This document shows, one piece after another, positions 46,313 to 54,551 of a DNA stretch of 64,000 nt (its first letter is position 1; every line of letters starts with the position of its first letter). The notes under the pieces are model-generated. The model had not been told where the DNA came from and ran no database searches. It was given only the letters and a program-made list of their open reading frames with translations. The translations under genes were made by a program, and so were the position numbers. This stretch comes from Vibrio sp. HI00D65 (GTDB lineage: Bacteria; Pseudomonadota; Gammaproteobacteria; Enterobacterales; Vibrionaceae): positions 62,001 through 126,000 of the forward strand of contig NZ_LWEH01000151.1 in the NCBI RefSeq assembly GCF_001635455.1, read 5' to 3'.

Positions 46313-46696
46313 ATGTCATCAGCTGCTTTGAATTTACATGCCAATACACAAACATCTTCTTTGGTTACTGCGCAAACACCAGCAAACGTAAAGCCAATCA
46401 CAACGAAAAAACCGGATCTGAATTCGGCAATGCTGAATCTCATCGAAGAAGTGAAAAATGAACTCCCGCTCTATGAGTCAGAGACATTCATTTGTGGGCC
46501 AAAAGGAAACTGCTCAGGTTGCTCTAAGAAATTGCTTGAGATGGTCGACACAGAATTGATGTACTGGGAACACAGCATCTCAATGGGACAAGGGCCAAAC
46601 TTCGAAGAACTGCGTCGCTTCGGTAAACTATGCAGCAGCGTAAGACGTGGCTTAGAAAGAAACGGCTTGGTAGAGAAGCGTCATAGAAGAAGATAA
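46313..46696 (+). CDS. Conserved protein with cysteine cluster, function unknown
   Basis: A 127-residue soluble protein. An Ala/Thr-rich N-terminus of about 35 residues is followed by a helical domain with the motif C-x5-C-x2-C (ICGPKGNCSGCSKKLLEM) and a later Cys (KLCSSVRRGLERNG), suggesting a metal-binding site. The C-terminus is strongly basic (KRHRRR), which suggests nucleic-acid contact. GAGG lies 8 nt before the ATG. No family is recognised. It is monocistronic. Confidence 0.65.
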   Translation: MSSAALNLHANTQTSSLVTAQTPANVKPITTKKPDLNSAMLNLIEEVKNELPLYESETFICGPKGNCSGCSKKLLEMVDTELMYWEHSISMGQGPNFEELRRFGKLCSSVRRGLERNGLVEKRHRRR

Positions 46697-46820
46697 CTAA
46701 AACCAAGTCACTAGCTTAGGTACTAAAACACGATTTAGGGCGTCCTCGATCGTGTTTGAGGTCTCGTGATACCTAGCCTTAGCGCATATTAGCTCCAACC
46801 ACATCAATTGGAGTTAAAAA

Positions 46821-47834
46821 ATGAAATGGATACATTTACTGTTCACATCCTTGCTTTTCCTTAGCAGTTCAGCCATCGCTTCCGGTGTCGGATTCACTCA
46901 AGTCACCTTAACTGACGAACCTAATCGCCCGCTCAACACTGTCATTTGGTATCCCGCGAGAGATGCATCAGACAAAACCATAATTGGCGATAACCCCGCC
47001 TTCATTGGTACACAAGTCATCAAAGATGCAGACATTCAATCAGGTACTTTTCCAGTAATACTGCTATCACACGGCTACCGAGGAAATTGGCGCAATCAAA
47101 ACTGGTTAGCCACCAAACTTGCGAGTAAAGGCTACATCGTAGCGGCCGCTGATCATCCGGGAACCACCTCTTTCGACCATTCTCCAAAACAAGCAGCAAA
47201 ATGGTGGGAAAGACCAAAAGATGTATCACGTATTCTGGACTACTTGTTATCCGAAACTCAATGGAGTCAATCAGCTAGCGCCAACAATGTTACCGCAATC
47301 GGGCATTCGTTAGGCGGCTGGACAGTAATGTTATTGGCGGGAGCGAAAATTGACAGGCAAACCTTTGAGGCGAATTGTCTCATATACCCTAACCCACGAA
47401 CTTGTGGGCTTGCTGAAGAACTAGGGCTAGACAAAGTCCAAGATGAAGAGCTTGTTCAAAAAGATCTTTCAGACCCTAGGATTCAACGTGTGGTCAGCCT
47501 TGATCTGGGGCTTGCTCGCAGCTTTTCAATCGTCAGCTTAAATGACATTAAAGTGCCAACCTTGATACTGGCTGCTGGGATCGATATTGGAGATCTTCCT
47601 CAAGCATTAGAGTCTGGCTATATTGCCGAACAGATACCGCTAAACTCTAGACGCTACAAAGTCTATGAAAAAGCCACCCACTTCAGCTTTATTCAAAGCT
47701 GTAAACACGGTGCTATAGCCATGCTGAATGAAGAGGTGCCAGGGGATGGCATTATTTGTAAAGATGGCATTGGTTCATCACGCGACCAGTTACACCAATT
47801 GTTCTTCAATGACATCGTCCGCTTTCTAAATTAA
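46821..47834 (+). CDS. Exported alpha/beta hydrolase (PAF-acetylhydrolase/dienelactone-type)
   Basis: A 337-residue serine hydrolase with a signal peptide (cleaved after AIAS). The oxyanion segment LLSHGYRGN, nucleophile motif GHSLGG (Ser about 155) and candidate His in EKATHFSFIQ are present, with the family-typical AADHPGTT between. The closest type is the platelet-activating-factor acetylhydrolase-like/predicted dienelactone hydrolase group. The substrate is unknown; it acts in the periplasm. It is convergent with the AraC-type membrane regulator gene. Confidence 0.83.
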   Translation: MKWIHLLFTSLLFLSSSAIASGVGFTQVTLTDEPNRPLNTVIWYPARDASDKTIIGDNPAFIGTQVIKDADIQSGTFPVILLSHGYRGNWRNQNWLATKLASKGYIVAAADHPGTTSFDHSPKQAAKWWERPKDVSRILDYLLSETQWSQSASANNVTAIGHSLGGWTVMLLAGAKIDRQTFEANCLIYPNPRTCGLAEELGLDKVQDEELVQKDLSDPRIQRVVSLDLGLARSFSIVSLNDIKVPTLILAAGIDIGDLPQALESGYIAEQIPLNSRRYKVYEKATHFSFIQSCKHGAIAMLNEEVPGDGIICKDGIGSSRDQLHQLFFNDIVRFLN

Positions 47835-47854
47835 TAAACCAAAGGCAAACACAC

Positions 47855-48928
47855 TCAATCTAAAACAGGTGGCGAACTTCGAAACTCACTCGGAGTTTGC
47901 CCTGTTATCCTTGAAAACTCCCTATTAAAATTCGACTTGGTCTGAAAACCTGAACTCAGATAGATCTCAGTTATCGCTTCATCAGTATGCTTCAAGCGAT
48001 TCTTAGCGTGTTCTATTCGATAGGCGTTAATCACCTTCGAAATGTTCTGTTGGTGAGTTTGATTAACCGCAGACGATATCTTGCGAGCAGGAATGCCCAG
48101 CTTTCGTGCCAAGCGATTGAGAGACAGGTCAGGATCCTTGAATACTTGGCGCTCTCTCATTAATGCATCGAACTTAGCCATGATCTGCGTGGCCTCTTCA
48201 GCTTGGTCTTCATCTGAGCTGATCGCGAGTGTAGTCGATATATCGACCTCTTCTGGAGAACCTTGTGACACAGTAGGTAAAGCCTGCATCTGCATGGTTT
48301 TTTCTTCGGCAGGCATGCTCATACTTACCACCATCACAGCGGACACAATGGCTGGAATAAGGACAAGATAGCTAATCGATAAGATCAGATTGGTGTGCTG
48401 CGCATCCAATAGCAAGATGTCGAAAGAAAGTGCACTATCAACCAAAGCTGAGAATAGTAGCATTACACCTGCAACTCGTTCAGCAGCCAACACTTTCGAC
48501 ACATCGGTCAGCCGCACTTGTTCCGGCACTCGCAGCGACGACTTCAGCAGCAAGCTACCATATCCAAAATAGAGCAAGATCAGCAATACATCAAGAGTTC
48601 CCGCCCAGAGATGCACATAGAAAAGTGAGCCAACTAAAACAGCAATCGGGCCTAGCCAATGCAAATGTGTGCTGGATTGGCTTCGATGAGCTCCCGAAAA
48701 ACAGAGCCAAGCCGCCACAGGAACACAGGCACCGAGAATGGGTTGTAAGAAGCGAAACCACGCAATATCAAACGTCCACCGCAGGCCTACTACCGTCACC
48801 ATCGACGCGCAGAGAATGATAAACCAAAATGGCTTTTGACTGGTTTGTGGGTAACGGCATCGAAACAGCACGCCTGTCATTAATAACAACAGCGCCGCGA
48901 CAAATGGTAAAGGAATGGCAAGCATCAA
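47855..48928 (-). CDS. Membrane-bound AraC-family regulator
   Basis: A 357-residue regulator whose N-terminal half has about seven predicted membrane helices (residues 5-205), followed by a linker and a C-terminal double helix-turn-helix (about 255-350), ending with the AraC signature EIYLSSGFQTKSNFNREFSRITGQTPSEFR. DNA binding from the membrane would let it sense a membrane or extracellular signal. Target and ligand are unknown. Confidence 0.87.
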   Translation of the reverse strand: MMLAIPLPFVAALLLLMTGVLFRCRYPQTSQKPFWFIILCASMVTVVGLRWTFDIAWFRFLQPILGACVPVAAWLCFSGAHRSQSSTHLHWLGPIAVLVGSLFYVHLWAGTLDVLLILLYFGYGSLLLKSSLRVPEQVRLTDVSKVLAAERVAGVMLLFSALVDSALSFDILLLDAQHTNLILSISYLVLIPAIVSAVMVVSMSMPAEEKTMQMQALPTVSQGSPEEVDISTTLAISSDEDQAEEATQIMAKFDALMRERQVFKDPDLSLNRLARKLGIPARKISSAVNQTHQQNISKVINAYRIEHAKNRLKHTDEAITEIYLSSGFQTKSNFNREFSRITGQTPSEFRSSPPVLD

Positions 48929-49032
48929 CAGTCCGTTTAAGTTCGAGAAAAGATCACTTCCCCTTCAAGCACTTCATTAGCGAAGTTACTTAGCGAACCA
49001 GTGATACATATTGAATATCAACCTATGGTAAA

Positions 49033-50001
49033 TCATTTTTCTGATAAAAATCTAGAGCGAAACCTTGAAGGCGTTAAACCAATGATTTTCATAAAGACTT
49101 TGCGGAAACTGTTGACGTCTTCATACCCAACTAAGTAGCTGATTTGTTCTACTGGTTTGTGAGAACTTTCCAGTAACCCACACGCGCTTTGAACACGCAC
49201 ATGTTGAATATAGTTAATCGGAGTCAAGGTCGTCGCTTTGGTAAATTGTCGAATAAAGGTTCGTCGCGTCATGAAGGCTTCCTCCGACAATTGATCGAGT
49301 GTCAAAGGAAGGTGGTGATTCTTTTGAATAAAGCGCTGCACAGAGACAATCTTGTCATTCCCGTGAGCGTAGTTAGGCACAAAACTTTGGTAGTAGCGCT
49401 GCTCTCTCCCCCCCGTATCCAACACCAAATACTTACCCAAATTACGCGTATTGGTTGGCGTCGTGTATTTAGTCAGGATAAACAGAGCCAAATCCATCCA
49501 CGACATCAAACCACCAGCAGTAATGATGTCATCGTCATCGATCAGGATTTTGTCTATATCCACTTCGATTCCAGTATGTAACTCCGAAAACAATTGTTGA
49601 GCTTGCCAGTGCGTGGTGACGGTTCGCCCTTCCAGTAATCCGGTTTGAGCAAGAATGAACACGCCTGCGCACGCTGAGCACAATATTGAACCCTTTTGAT
49701 GGGACTTAATCAGATAATCCGTTAGCCTATCATCACGCTCTAGGTAGTAACTGCCATCTAAGTTTGGCGGCAATAAAATGATATCGGCTTTAGATTCTTC
49801 ATTTGAGTTAGCCGATGAAACCGACAAGTCATCATAAGGCCTAATCTCAACCTGAAACCGAACAGTTTCACTTTCAGAATCAAGGCTATTCGCCATCTGA
49901 AAAAATTCTTTTACTCCAAACACAGCGCTCTGCAGAGAGCCTGGGTAATCGATAATTTCGACCCTTACTGATTTTGTCACTATTGCCATATAGTCTGTCA
50001 T
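49033..50001 (-). CDS. GlxA-type AraC-family regulator with DJ-1/PfpI domain
   Basis: A 322-residue regulator: an N-terminal class I amidotransferase/DJ-1-like domain (about 10-190, with CSACAGVFILAQTGLLEGRTVTTHW including the nucleophile-elbow Cys) and a C-terminal AraC double helix-turn-helix (about 215-315). GlxA relatives control amino-acid, amine or nicotinamide breakdown. It is divergent from the isochorismatase-type hydrolase gene with a 78-bp shared promoter region, so that gene is its likely target. Confidence 0.88.
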   Translation of the reverse strand: MTDYMAIVTKSVRVEIIDYPGSLQSAVFGVKEFFQMANSLDSESETVRFQVEIRPYDDLSVSSANSNEESKADIILLPPNLDGSYYLERDDRLTDYLIKSHQKGSILCSACAGVFILAQTGLLEGRTVTTHWQAQQLFSELHTGIEVDIDKILIDDDDIITAGGLMSWMDLALFILTKYTTPTNTRNLGKYLVLDTGGREQRYYQSFVPNYAHGNDKIVSVQRFIQKNHHLPLTLDQLSEEAFMTRRTFIRQFTKATTLTPINYIQHVRVQSACGLLESSHKPVEQISYLVGYEDVNSFRKVFMKIIGLTPSRFRSRFLSEK

Positions 50002-50079
50002 TTTTGACGTGCGTTAAAAAACATAGAGTAGTCATAATAGCTCCACACCACAAGACATTAACAAATAAAGGTATGGATT

Positions 50080-50640
50080 ATGAGCAATACTGCATTACTA
50101 CTTATTGATTTCCAAAACGACTACTTCCCTTCATACGAAGGTGCAAAATGGGCACTCTCTGAAACAGAGAAAGCAGCAAAAAAAGGTGCACAGTTGTTAT
50201 CAGCTTTCAGAGACAAGCAACTTCCTGTGGTTCATGTACGTCATGAGTTTCCGACGGATGATGCTCCTTTCTTCTTGCCAGAATCAGATGGTGCTCAAAT
50301 CCACAGCAGCGTGACTCCGCTCGAAGGTGAGCCAGTCATCGTAAAGCATCAAATCAATAGCTTCAGAGACACAGAACTGGACAAAGTATTGAAAGAGCAA
50401 AGCGTTGAAAGATTGATCATTGTTGGCGCGATGAGCCACATGTGTATTGATGCAGTGACCCGCGCAGCAACTGACTTAGGCTATGAATGTCACGTTGCCC
50501 ATGATGCTTGCACAACCTTAGATATGGAGTTTAACGGTGTTAAAGTACCAGCAGCACATGTCCACGCCGCATTCATGGCAGCACTTAGCTTTGGTTATAG
50601 CAACGTTGCAACAGCAAACGAGCTAGAGAAACTACTTTAA
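50080..50640 (+). CDS. Isochorismatase-like cysteine hydrolase
   Basis: A 186-residue amidohydrolase with the Asp-Lys-Cys triad: Asp about 10 (LLIDFQNDYF), a Lys in VIVKHQINSF and nucleophilic Cys about 122 (GAMSHMCIDA). The cis-peptide-like segment VGAMSHMC is typical of nicotinamidase/N-carbamoyl-type members. The substrate is unknown. It is divergent from the GlxA-type regulator and ends at a strong terminator. Confidence 0.88.
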   Translation: MSNTALLLIDFQNDYFPSYEGAKWALSETEKAAKKGAQLLSAFRDKQLPVVHVRHEFPTDDAPFFLPESDGAQIHSSVTPLEGEPVIVKHQINSFRDTELDKVLKEQSVERLIIVGAMSHMCIDAVTRAATDLGYECHVAHDACTTLDMEFNGVKVPAAHVHAAFMAALSFGYSNVATANELEKLL

Positions 50641-50713
50641 TCAAGATCCGCCTAAGTGGGAAGCACTCAGATTCATGATTGCCACCTAAACTGACGGTCT
50701 TCATATTAAGAGC

Positions 50714-50743
50714 AAAAAAGGCGCCGATTAAGGCGCCTTTTTA
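50714..50743. terminator. Bidirectional terminator between hydrolase and nhaC
   Basis: The perfect stem AAAAAGGCGCC/GGCGCCTTTTT with a 6-nt loop serves both convergent genes. Confidence 0.92.
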
Positions 50744-50760
50744 CTAGAAGAGAGCTTTCA

Positions 50761-52119
50761 TTATGCCGCTGCAGTTTGGCGAGTAGGGTGTTTGATGAAT
50801 ACCGCAATCACTGCCACGATAGCCAATGCGAAACAGTAGTATGAGTTAGAAACGATCTCTAACGGCGATAGGTTAAATACCGAACCTAATAGCAGCACCT
50901 GCGCACCGTAAGGCAACACACCTTGAATCACACAAGAGAAGATATCCAATAAGCTCGCCGAGCGACGTGGAGATACATCGTTCTCTTGTGCTAATTGACG
51001 AGCAACACTACCAGAGACAATGATCGCTACTGTGTTATTTGCCGTGCACATGTTCACCATAGATACCAAACCAACAATACCCAACTCACTTGCGCGGCCA
51101 TTCGCTTGCTTAAAGTGTGAAGATCCGAACGCACGAATCATGCTACTTACTAGGTTAGTCAAGAAAGCTAGACCACCTTGGCGACGCATCAATTCACTCA
51201 AACCACCGATCAGCATCGACAGTAAGAAAATTTCCTGCATGTTGCCAAAGCCAGCATAAATATCTTGCGCGTAATCCGTTAAACCGTAGTTCTCCAGAGA
51301 ACCTAAGCTAACGCCACCCGCCAGTAAGATACCGATGGTTAGCACAACAAACACGTTCATACCTGATACTGCAAGGATCAAGATAGTGATGTAAGGCAGT
51401 ACTTTCAGCCACTCAATAGGACCCATTTCAGGCACTTGAGTCGCAGTGCTGTTAAAAGCGAAGATAACAATCGCGATCAGTGCAGCAGGAAGTGCGATAC
51501 GGATGTTCTCTTTAAACTTGTCTCTCATCTCACAGCCTTGCGAGCGCGTTGCAGCAATCGTGGTATCAGAGATGATAGAAAGGTTGTCACCAAACATCGC
51601 GCCACTTAAAACAACGCCTGCTGTCAGTGGAATGCTCATACCTGCAGAATCAGCAATGCCTAGTGCAACAGGAGCTACCGCGGCGATGGTGCCCATCGAA
51701 GTACCCATTGCTGTTGCGATGAAAGCAGAAATTAGGAAGATACCCGGTAGGATCATACTCGTCGGGATTGCCGACAAACCAAGGTTTACCGTCGCATCCA
51801 CACCACCAGAAGCCTTAGCAACCGCCGCAAAAGCACCTGCCAATAGGTAGATCATACACATTGCGATAATGTCTTTGTGACCGACTCCACTCAAGAACTG
51901 TTCGATAGCACGGTTCAATTTATCTTTACTCAGCAGCAGCGCCAACATCACAGCAGGTAGAGCCGCAATCGGAGCTGGAAGCTGATAGAAAGCAAAATCG
52001 ACGCCTTGCAACGACAAGTAGGTACCTACGCCAATAAACAGCGCTAGGAACACAATCAGAGGGATAAGCGCTACGGCCGAAGGGGCAATAACCGCATTGG
52101 AATTTTTTGAATTGGACAT
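50761..52119 (-). CDS. NhaC-family Na+/H+ antiporter
   Basis: A 452-residue inner-membrane antiporter with about 11-12 predicted helices. The conserved ATAMGTSMGTIAAVAPVALGIA (about 135-156) and GAMFGDNLSIISDTTIAAT (about 173-191) segments are the NhaC/IT-superfamily signature. It exchanges Na+ for H+, or possibly a carboxylate such as malate/lactate as in related MleN. It is monocistronic. Confidence 0.87.
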   Translation of the reverse strand: MSNSKNSNAVIAPSAVALIPLIVFLALFIGVGTYLSLQGVDFAFYQLPAPIAALPAVMLALLLSKDKLNRAIEQFLSGVGHKDIIAMCMIYLLAGAFAAVAKASGGVDATVNLGLSAIPTSMILPGIFLISAFIATAMGTSMGTIAAVAPVALGIADSAGMSIPLTAGVVLSGAMFGDNLSIISDTTIAATRSQGCEMRDKFKENIRIALPAALIAIVIFAFNSTATQVPEMGPIEWLKVLPYITILILAVSGMNVFVVLTIGILLAGGVSLGSLENYGLTDYAQDIYAGFGNMQEIFLLSMLIGGLSELMRRQGGLAFLTNLVSSMIRAFGSSHFKQANGRASELGIVGLVSMVNMCTANNTVAIIVSGSVARQLAQENDVSPRRSASLLDIFSCVIQGVLPYGAQVLLLGSVFNLSPLEIVSNSYYCFALAIVAVIAVFIKHPTRQTAAA

Positions 52120-52246
52120 GGAACGACAACACTATAGAACAGGAAGGGGAGCAGACTAATGGCACATTTAGGACTTGTCAACGTCTAGACGTCTAAACGC
52201 CCAATATAATGCAAAGTAATACGAACTCTATTGAACATCACATAAT

Positions 52247-52281
52247 AAAAAAGGCCATTTACTCACCAGTACATAGCCTTT
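52247..52281 (-). terminator. Probable terminator of the hydratase gene
   Basis: Leftward, AAAGGC...GGCCTTTTTT with a 20-nt loop. It lies 75 bp after the hydratase stop. Confidence 0.45.
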
Positions 52282-52355
52282 CGAGGAAAAATTGCTTAGA
52301 CGTGAAGAAGAGTTCTAGAGATCTGCTTTCTTAACCAATAGAGCTTTTAAATAGC

Positions 52356-53138
52356 TTATAGCTTTTGTGTGAAAGTCACTTGGTACTCTCCGATACCATC
52401 ATAAGCAACGGTCGTCAGCTCGTCGAAGTCAAGCTCAACCACACCACAGTAAGACCCTGTAATGATAGCCTCGCCCGCTTCAAAACTGACTCCACGCTTG
52501 GTCATGGTATCGATCAACCAGTAAACGGGATTTTGAGCTAATGCGTTAGGGTGTGTCCCAGAAAGTGCCTGTACTTTTCCAGCTTGAGTTATAGCCACTT
52601 CGACCTTGGCAGCAGTAAACGCTTTATCTTTCTCTATCTCAGGACCAAGAAACAAGCCTTGGTTTGCCAAGCAATCGGCTAAAACCTCGTAAAACTCCGC
52701 GCCACTGTCATCAGCAAAGCGAGATTGAATTAACTCAAGTGCCATATGGCAAGATCCAATGGCATCATTGATTTGCGCTTTGCTGTAGCCATTTGAGTTT
52801 GCAGGCAAAGGCTTAGCCAGTACAAAAGCGATTTCTGGCTCTACTCGGACTACCTCTTTGCCTGACACTGAACCTGTATCTGCGAACAATTCACAAACTT
52901 CACCTTGCTGCACGTTGTCAGCGAAAATAGGCGCTACGATAAATTTGTTTTCTGCAAGAGGTAACAGACACTTCCAGCCCCCCACTCTATCTGCACGAAT
53001 TTCAATCATGGATTCTTGAATGGCTAACGCATCATCTAAACTGATTGGGCGATATGGTTCGATTAATCTTGGCGCTTTAGTTCCCGCTGTGCGACGGCTT
53101 AATAACTCTTTAGCTGCCTGCTCACATACACTTGTCAT
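52356..53138 (-). CDS. 2-keto-4-pentenoate hydratase-like protein (FAH superfamily)
   Basis: A 260-residue enzyme of the MhpD/fumarylacetoacetase-related family. The metal-binding EPEIAFVL motif (Glu about 110-112) and the DCLANQGLFLGP and GSYCGVVELDF segments are typical. MhpD-like proteins hydrate 2-hydroxypenta-2,4-dienoate in meta-cleavage pathways; no other pathway gene is nearby, so the real substrate is open. The N-terminal 60 residues are helical as in the family. Confidence 0.82.
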   Translation of the reverse strand: MTSVCEQAAKELLSRRTAGTKAPRLIEPYRPISLDDALAIQESMIEIRADRVGGWKCLLPLAENKFIVAPIFADNVQQGEVCELFADTGSVSGKEVVRVEPEIAFVLAKPLPANSNGYSKAQINDAIGSCHMALELIQSRFADDSGAEFYEVLADCLANQGLFLGPEIEKDKAFTAAKVEVAITQAGKVQALSGTHPNALAQNPVYWLIDTMTKRGVSFEAGEAIITGSYCGVVELDFDELTTVAYDGIGEYQVTFTQKL

Positions 53139-53274
53139 AATATACCGTTTAATTTAGAACGATTAGAAATAGGCTTGGGCAGTGACATCGCTCGTGCGAT
53201 GGCTACACCATAAAGTGTTCAAAGGCCTATTGTCACATGTCCCGCAAGTGAACACATACCGCTAAGTCAATATA

Positions 53275-53577
53275 TTAAAAGAAAAGCCAGCACCTGATGA
53301 TCAGTTTGCTGACTTTTGAATATGTCATTACCGGACAAGCACTACGCGCCTTTAGTGTCTTCTTAAGATTTTGCATGAAGTTTCTGAAGTGAGGCATGAA
53401 ATCAACAAACAGAGGGTGTTTTCTATCTTGAATCATCAACGGTCCCAGTAAGCGAATACTTACACCAAGTCTCGTTGCGGATTGCTCGTCTGAGACACTG
53501 TCCTGCATGATCTTATCTACAATCGCGAACATGTTTTCTCTACCTTCAATTTCAAACCGCATGGTTTGCATCGTCAT
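53275..53577 (-). CDS. Small protein divergent from marR, function unknown
   Basis: A 100-residue protein without signal peptide or membrane segment, except a hydrophobic C-terminal end (LIIRCWLFF). AGGAGA five nt before the ATG strongly supports the start. It shares its control region, with the two MarR operators, with the divergent marR-type gene, so it is a likely MarR target. No family is recognised. Confidence 0.6.
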   Translation of the reverse strand: MTMQTMRFEIEGRENMFAIVDKIMQDSVSDEQSATRLGVSIRLLGPLMIQDRKHPLFVDFMPHFRNFMQNLKKTLKARSACPVMTYSKVSKLIIRCWLFF

Positions 53578-53610
53578 TACAGTCTCCTAACTTGAATTTA
53601 AGAATAATTA

Positions 53611-53627
53611 AGTTGATAATGTCAACT
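53611..53627. promoter_or_regulatory. MarR operator 1
   Basis: AGTTGA-N5-TCAACT is a perfect inverted repeat, 48 bp before the marR ATG, in the divergent control region. Confidence 0.65.
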
Positions 53628-53638
53628 ATAAATACAAT

Positions 53639-53655
53639 AGTTGATATTATCAGCT
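53639..53655. promoter_or_regulatory. MarR operator 2
   Basis: AGTTGA-N5-TCAGCT repeats operator 1 with one change. The centres are 28 bp apart, close to three helical turns, so two MarR dimers could bind on one DNA face. Confidence 0.6.
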
Positions 53656-53674
53656 ATATTTCTAAGGATCGTTT

Positions 53675-54109
53675 ATGTCTGATAACACATCGTTGGAGTC
53701 TATCTTTCGCTTAGTACACTCTTTGAAACGTCAAATGAGTGAACAGATTGAGAGCTTGGATTCTGAGATCGCACCTATGAATATTCGTGTCATGAAGATC
53801 ATTACTAAGAAATCTCCATGTACGGCTATGGATATCGCGCACTTCCTAAACCGCGATAAAGCACAGGTCACGAGATTAGTTAATGCGTTGATCAATCAAG
53901 AACTTGTAAAGAAGTCTCCAAACCCCGAAGACAAGCGTAGCCAGTTGTTGGTTCTAACTAGTAAAGGTGGAGAGATCATGACTAAGGTTTCGAATATTGA
54001 TCGAGAGATGCTACAGAGAATGACTAAAGGCATGAACGAAGATGAGCTAGAACAGTTCAGCCGAATAGCGAGCAAAATGGCTCAAAACTTAGAAAACAAC
54101 CCTAAGTAA
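53675..54109 (+). CDS. MarR-family transcriptional regulator
   Basis: A 144-residue winged-helix regulator with CTAMDIAHFLNRDKAQVTRLVNALINQ and the wing NPEDKRSQLLVLTSKG, both typical of MarR. It presumably binds the two inverted repeats directly upstream and represses itself and the small divergent gene until a phenolic or similar ligand binds. AAGGA precedes the ATG. Confidence 0.9.
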   Translation: MSDNTSLESIFRLVHSLKRQMSEQIESLDSEIAPMNIRVMKIITKKSPCTAMDIAHFLNRDKAQVTRLVNALINQELVKKSPNPEDKRSQLLVLTSKGGEIMTKVSNIDREMLQRMTKGMNEDELEQFSRIASKMAQNLENNPK

Positions 54110-54147
54110 TAAGCTGTTCTTTCGAATAAGCCACTGCTTACAAAAAG

Positions 54148-54183
54148 CAAAAACGCCACCGAATCGTAAAGTCGGTGACGTTT
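54148..54183 (+). terminator. Probable terminator of marR
   Basis: The stem AACGCCACCGA/TCGGTGACGTT (one mismatch) has a 9-nt loop and a short T run. Confidence 0.5.
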
Positions 54184-54192
54184 GTATATCTA

Positions 54193-54505
54193 CTAACTTT
54201 TACATCGATGCGCGCTATAAAGACTTTGATTAAAATCATCGTTCGAGTTTGATGCCAATTTCCACCATGCTTGTAGAGGCACTGGATCTGAAATGACCAA
54301 ACGTGCACCCATGACAGGGCTGACCATCTGTACGTCTCGCTCCTTGCTTATCGCTAAGGCTTGTTCAATTGGGTCTTGCCAGTTGTGCATAGAAAGGTTA
54401 AACGTACTGTTGTGGATTGGCATCATCACCTTGCCTTGAAGGTCAATGATTGAGAAAACAGCTCAGGAGTGCCAACACTTGCGGGCTGAGGCGATGCATT
54501 TAACG
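54193..54505 (-). pseudogene. C-terminal fragment of an MBL-fold hydrolase
   Basis: The leftward frame from 54429 (78 codons) begins MMPIHNSTFNLSMHNWQDP, which is the interior of an UlaG/NAPE-PLD-type metallo-beta-lactamase (the last metal His and downstream helix), continuing to the natural C-terminus (QAWWKLASNSN). Reading upstream, the sequence gives GKV then IDLQ, and a neighbouring frame gives TPELFSQS, where the family has one continuous segment. So a frameshift near 54452 and loss of the N-terminal two thirds are likely. The metal-binding HxHxDH region is missing. The fragment is non-functional. Confidence 0.65.
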
Positions 54506-54551
54506 AGTTTGGTTTCTCAATTCAAATGATAGCTGACCACTTCCACTCAAG

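Noticed and set aside
47855..48928. Plus-strand frames within the membrane AraC gene
   Set aside because: They are shadows of a gene with a clear AraC signature on the minus strand.
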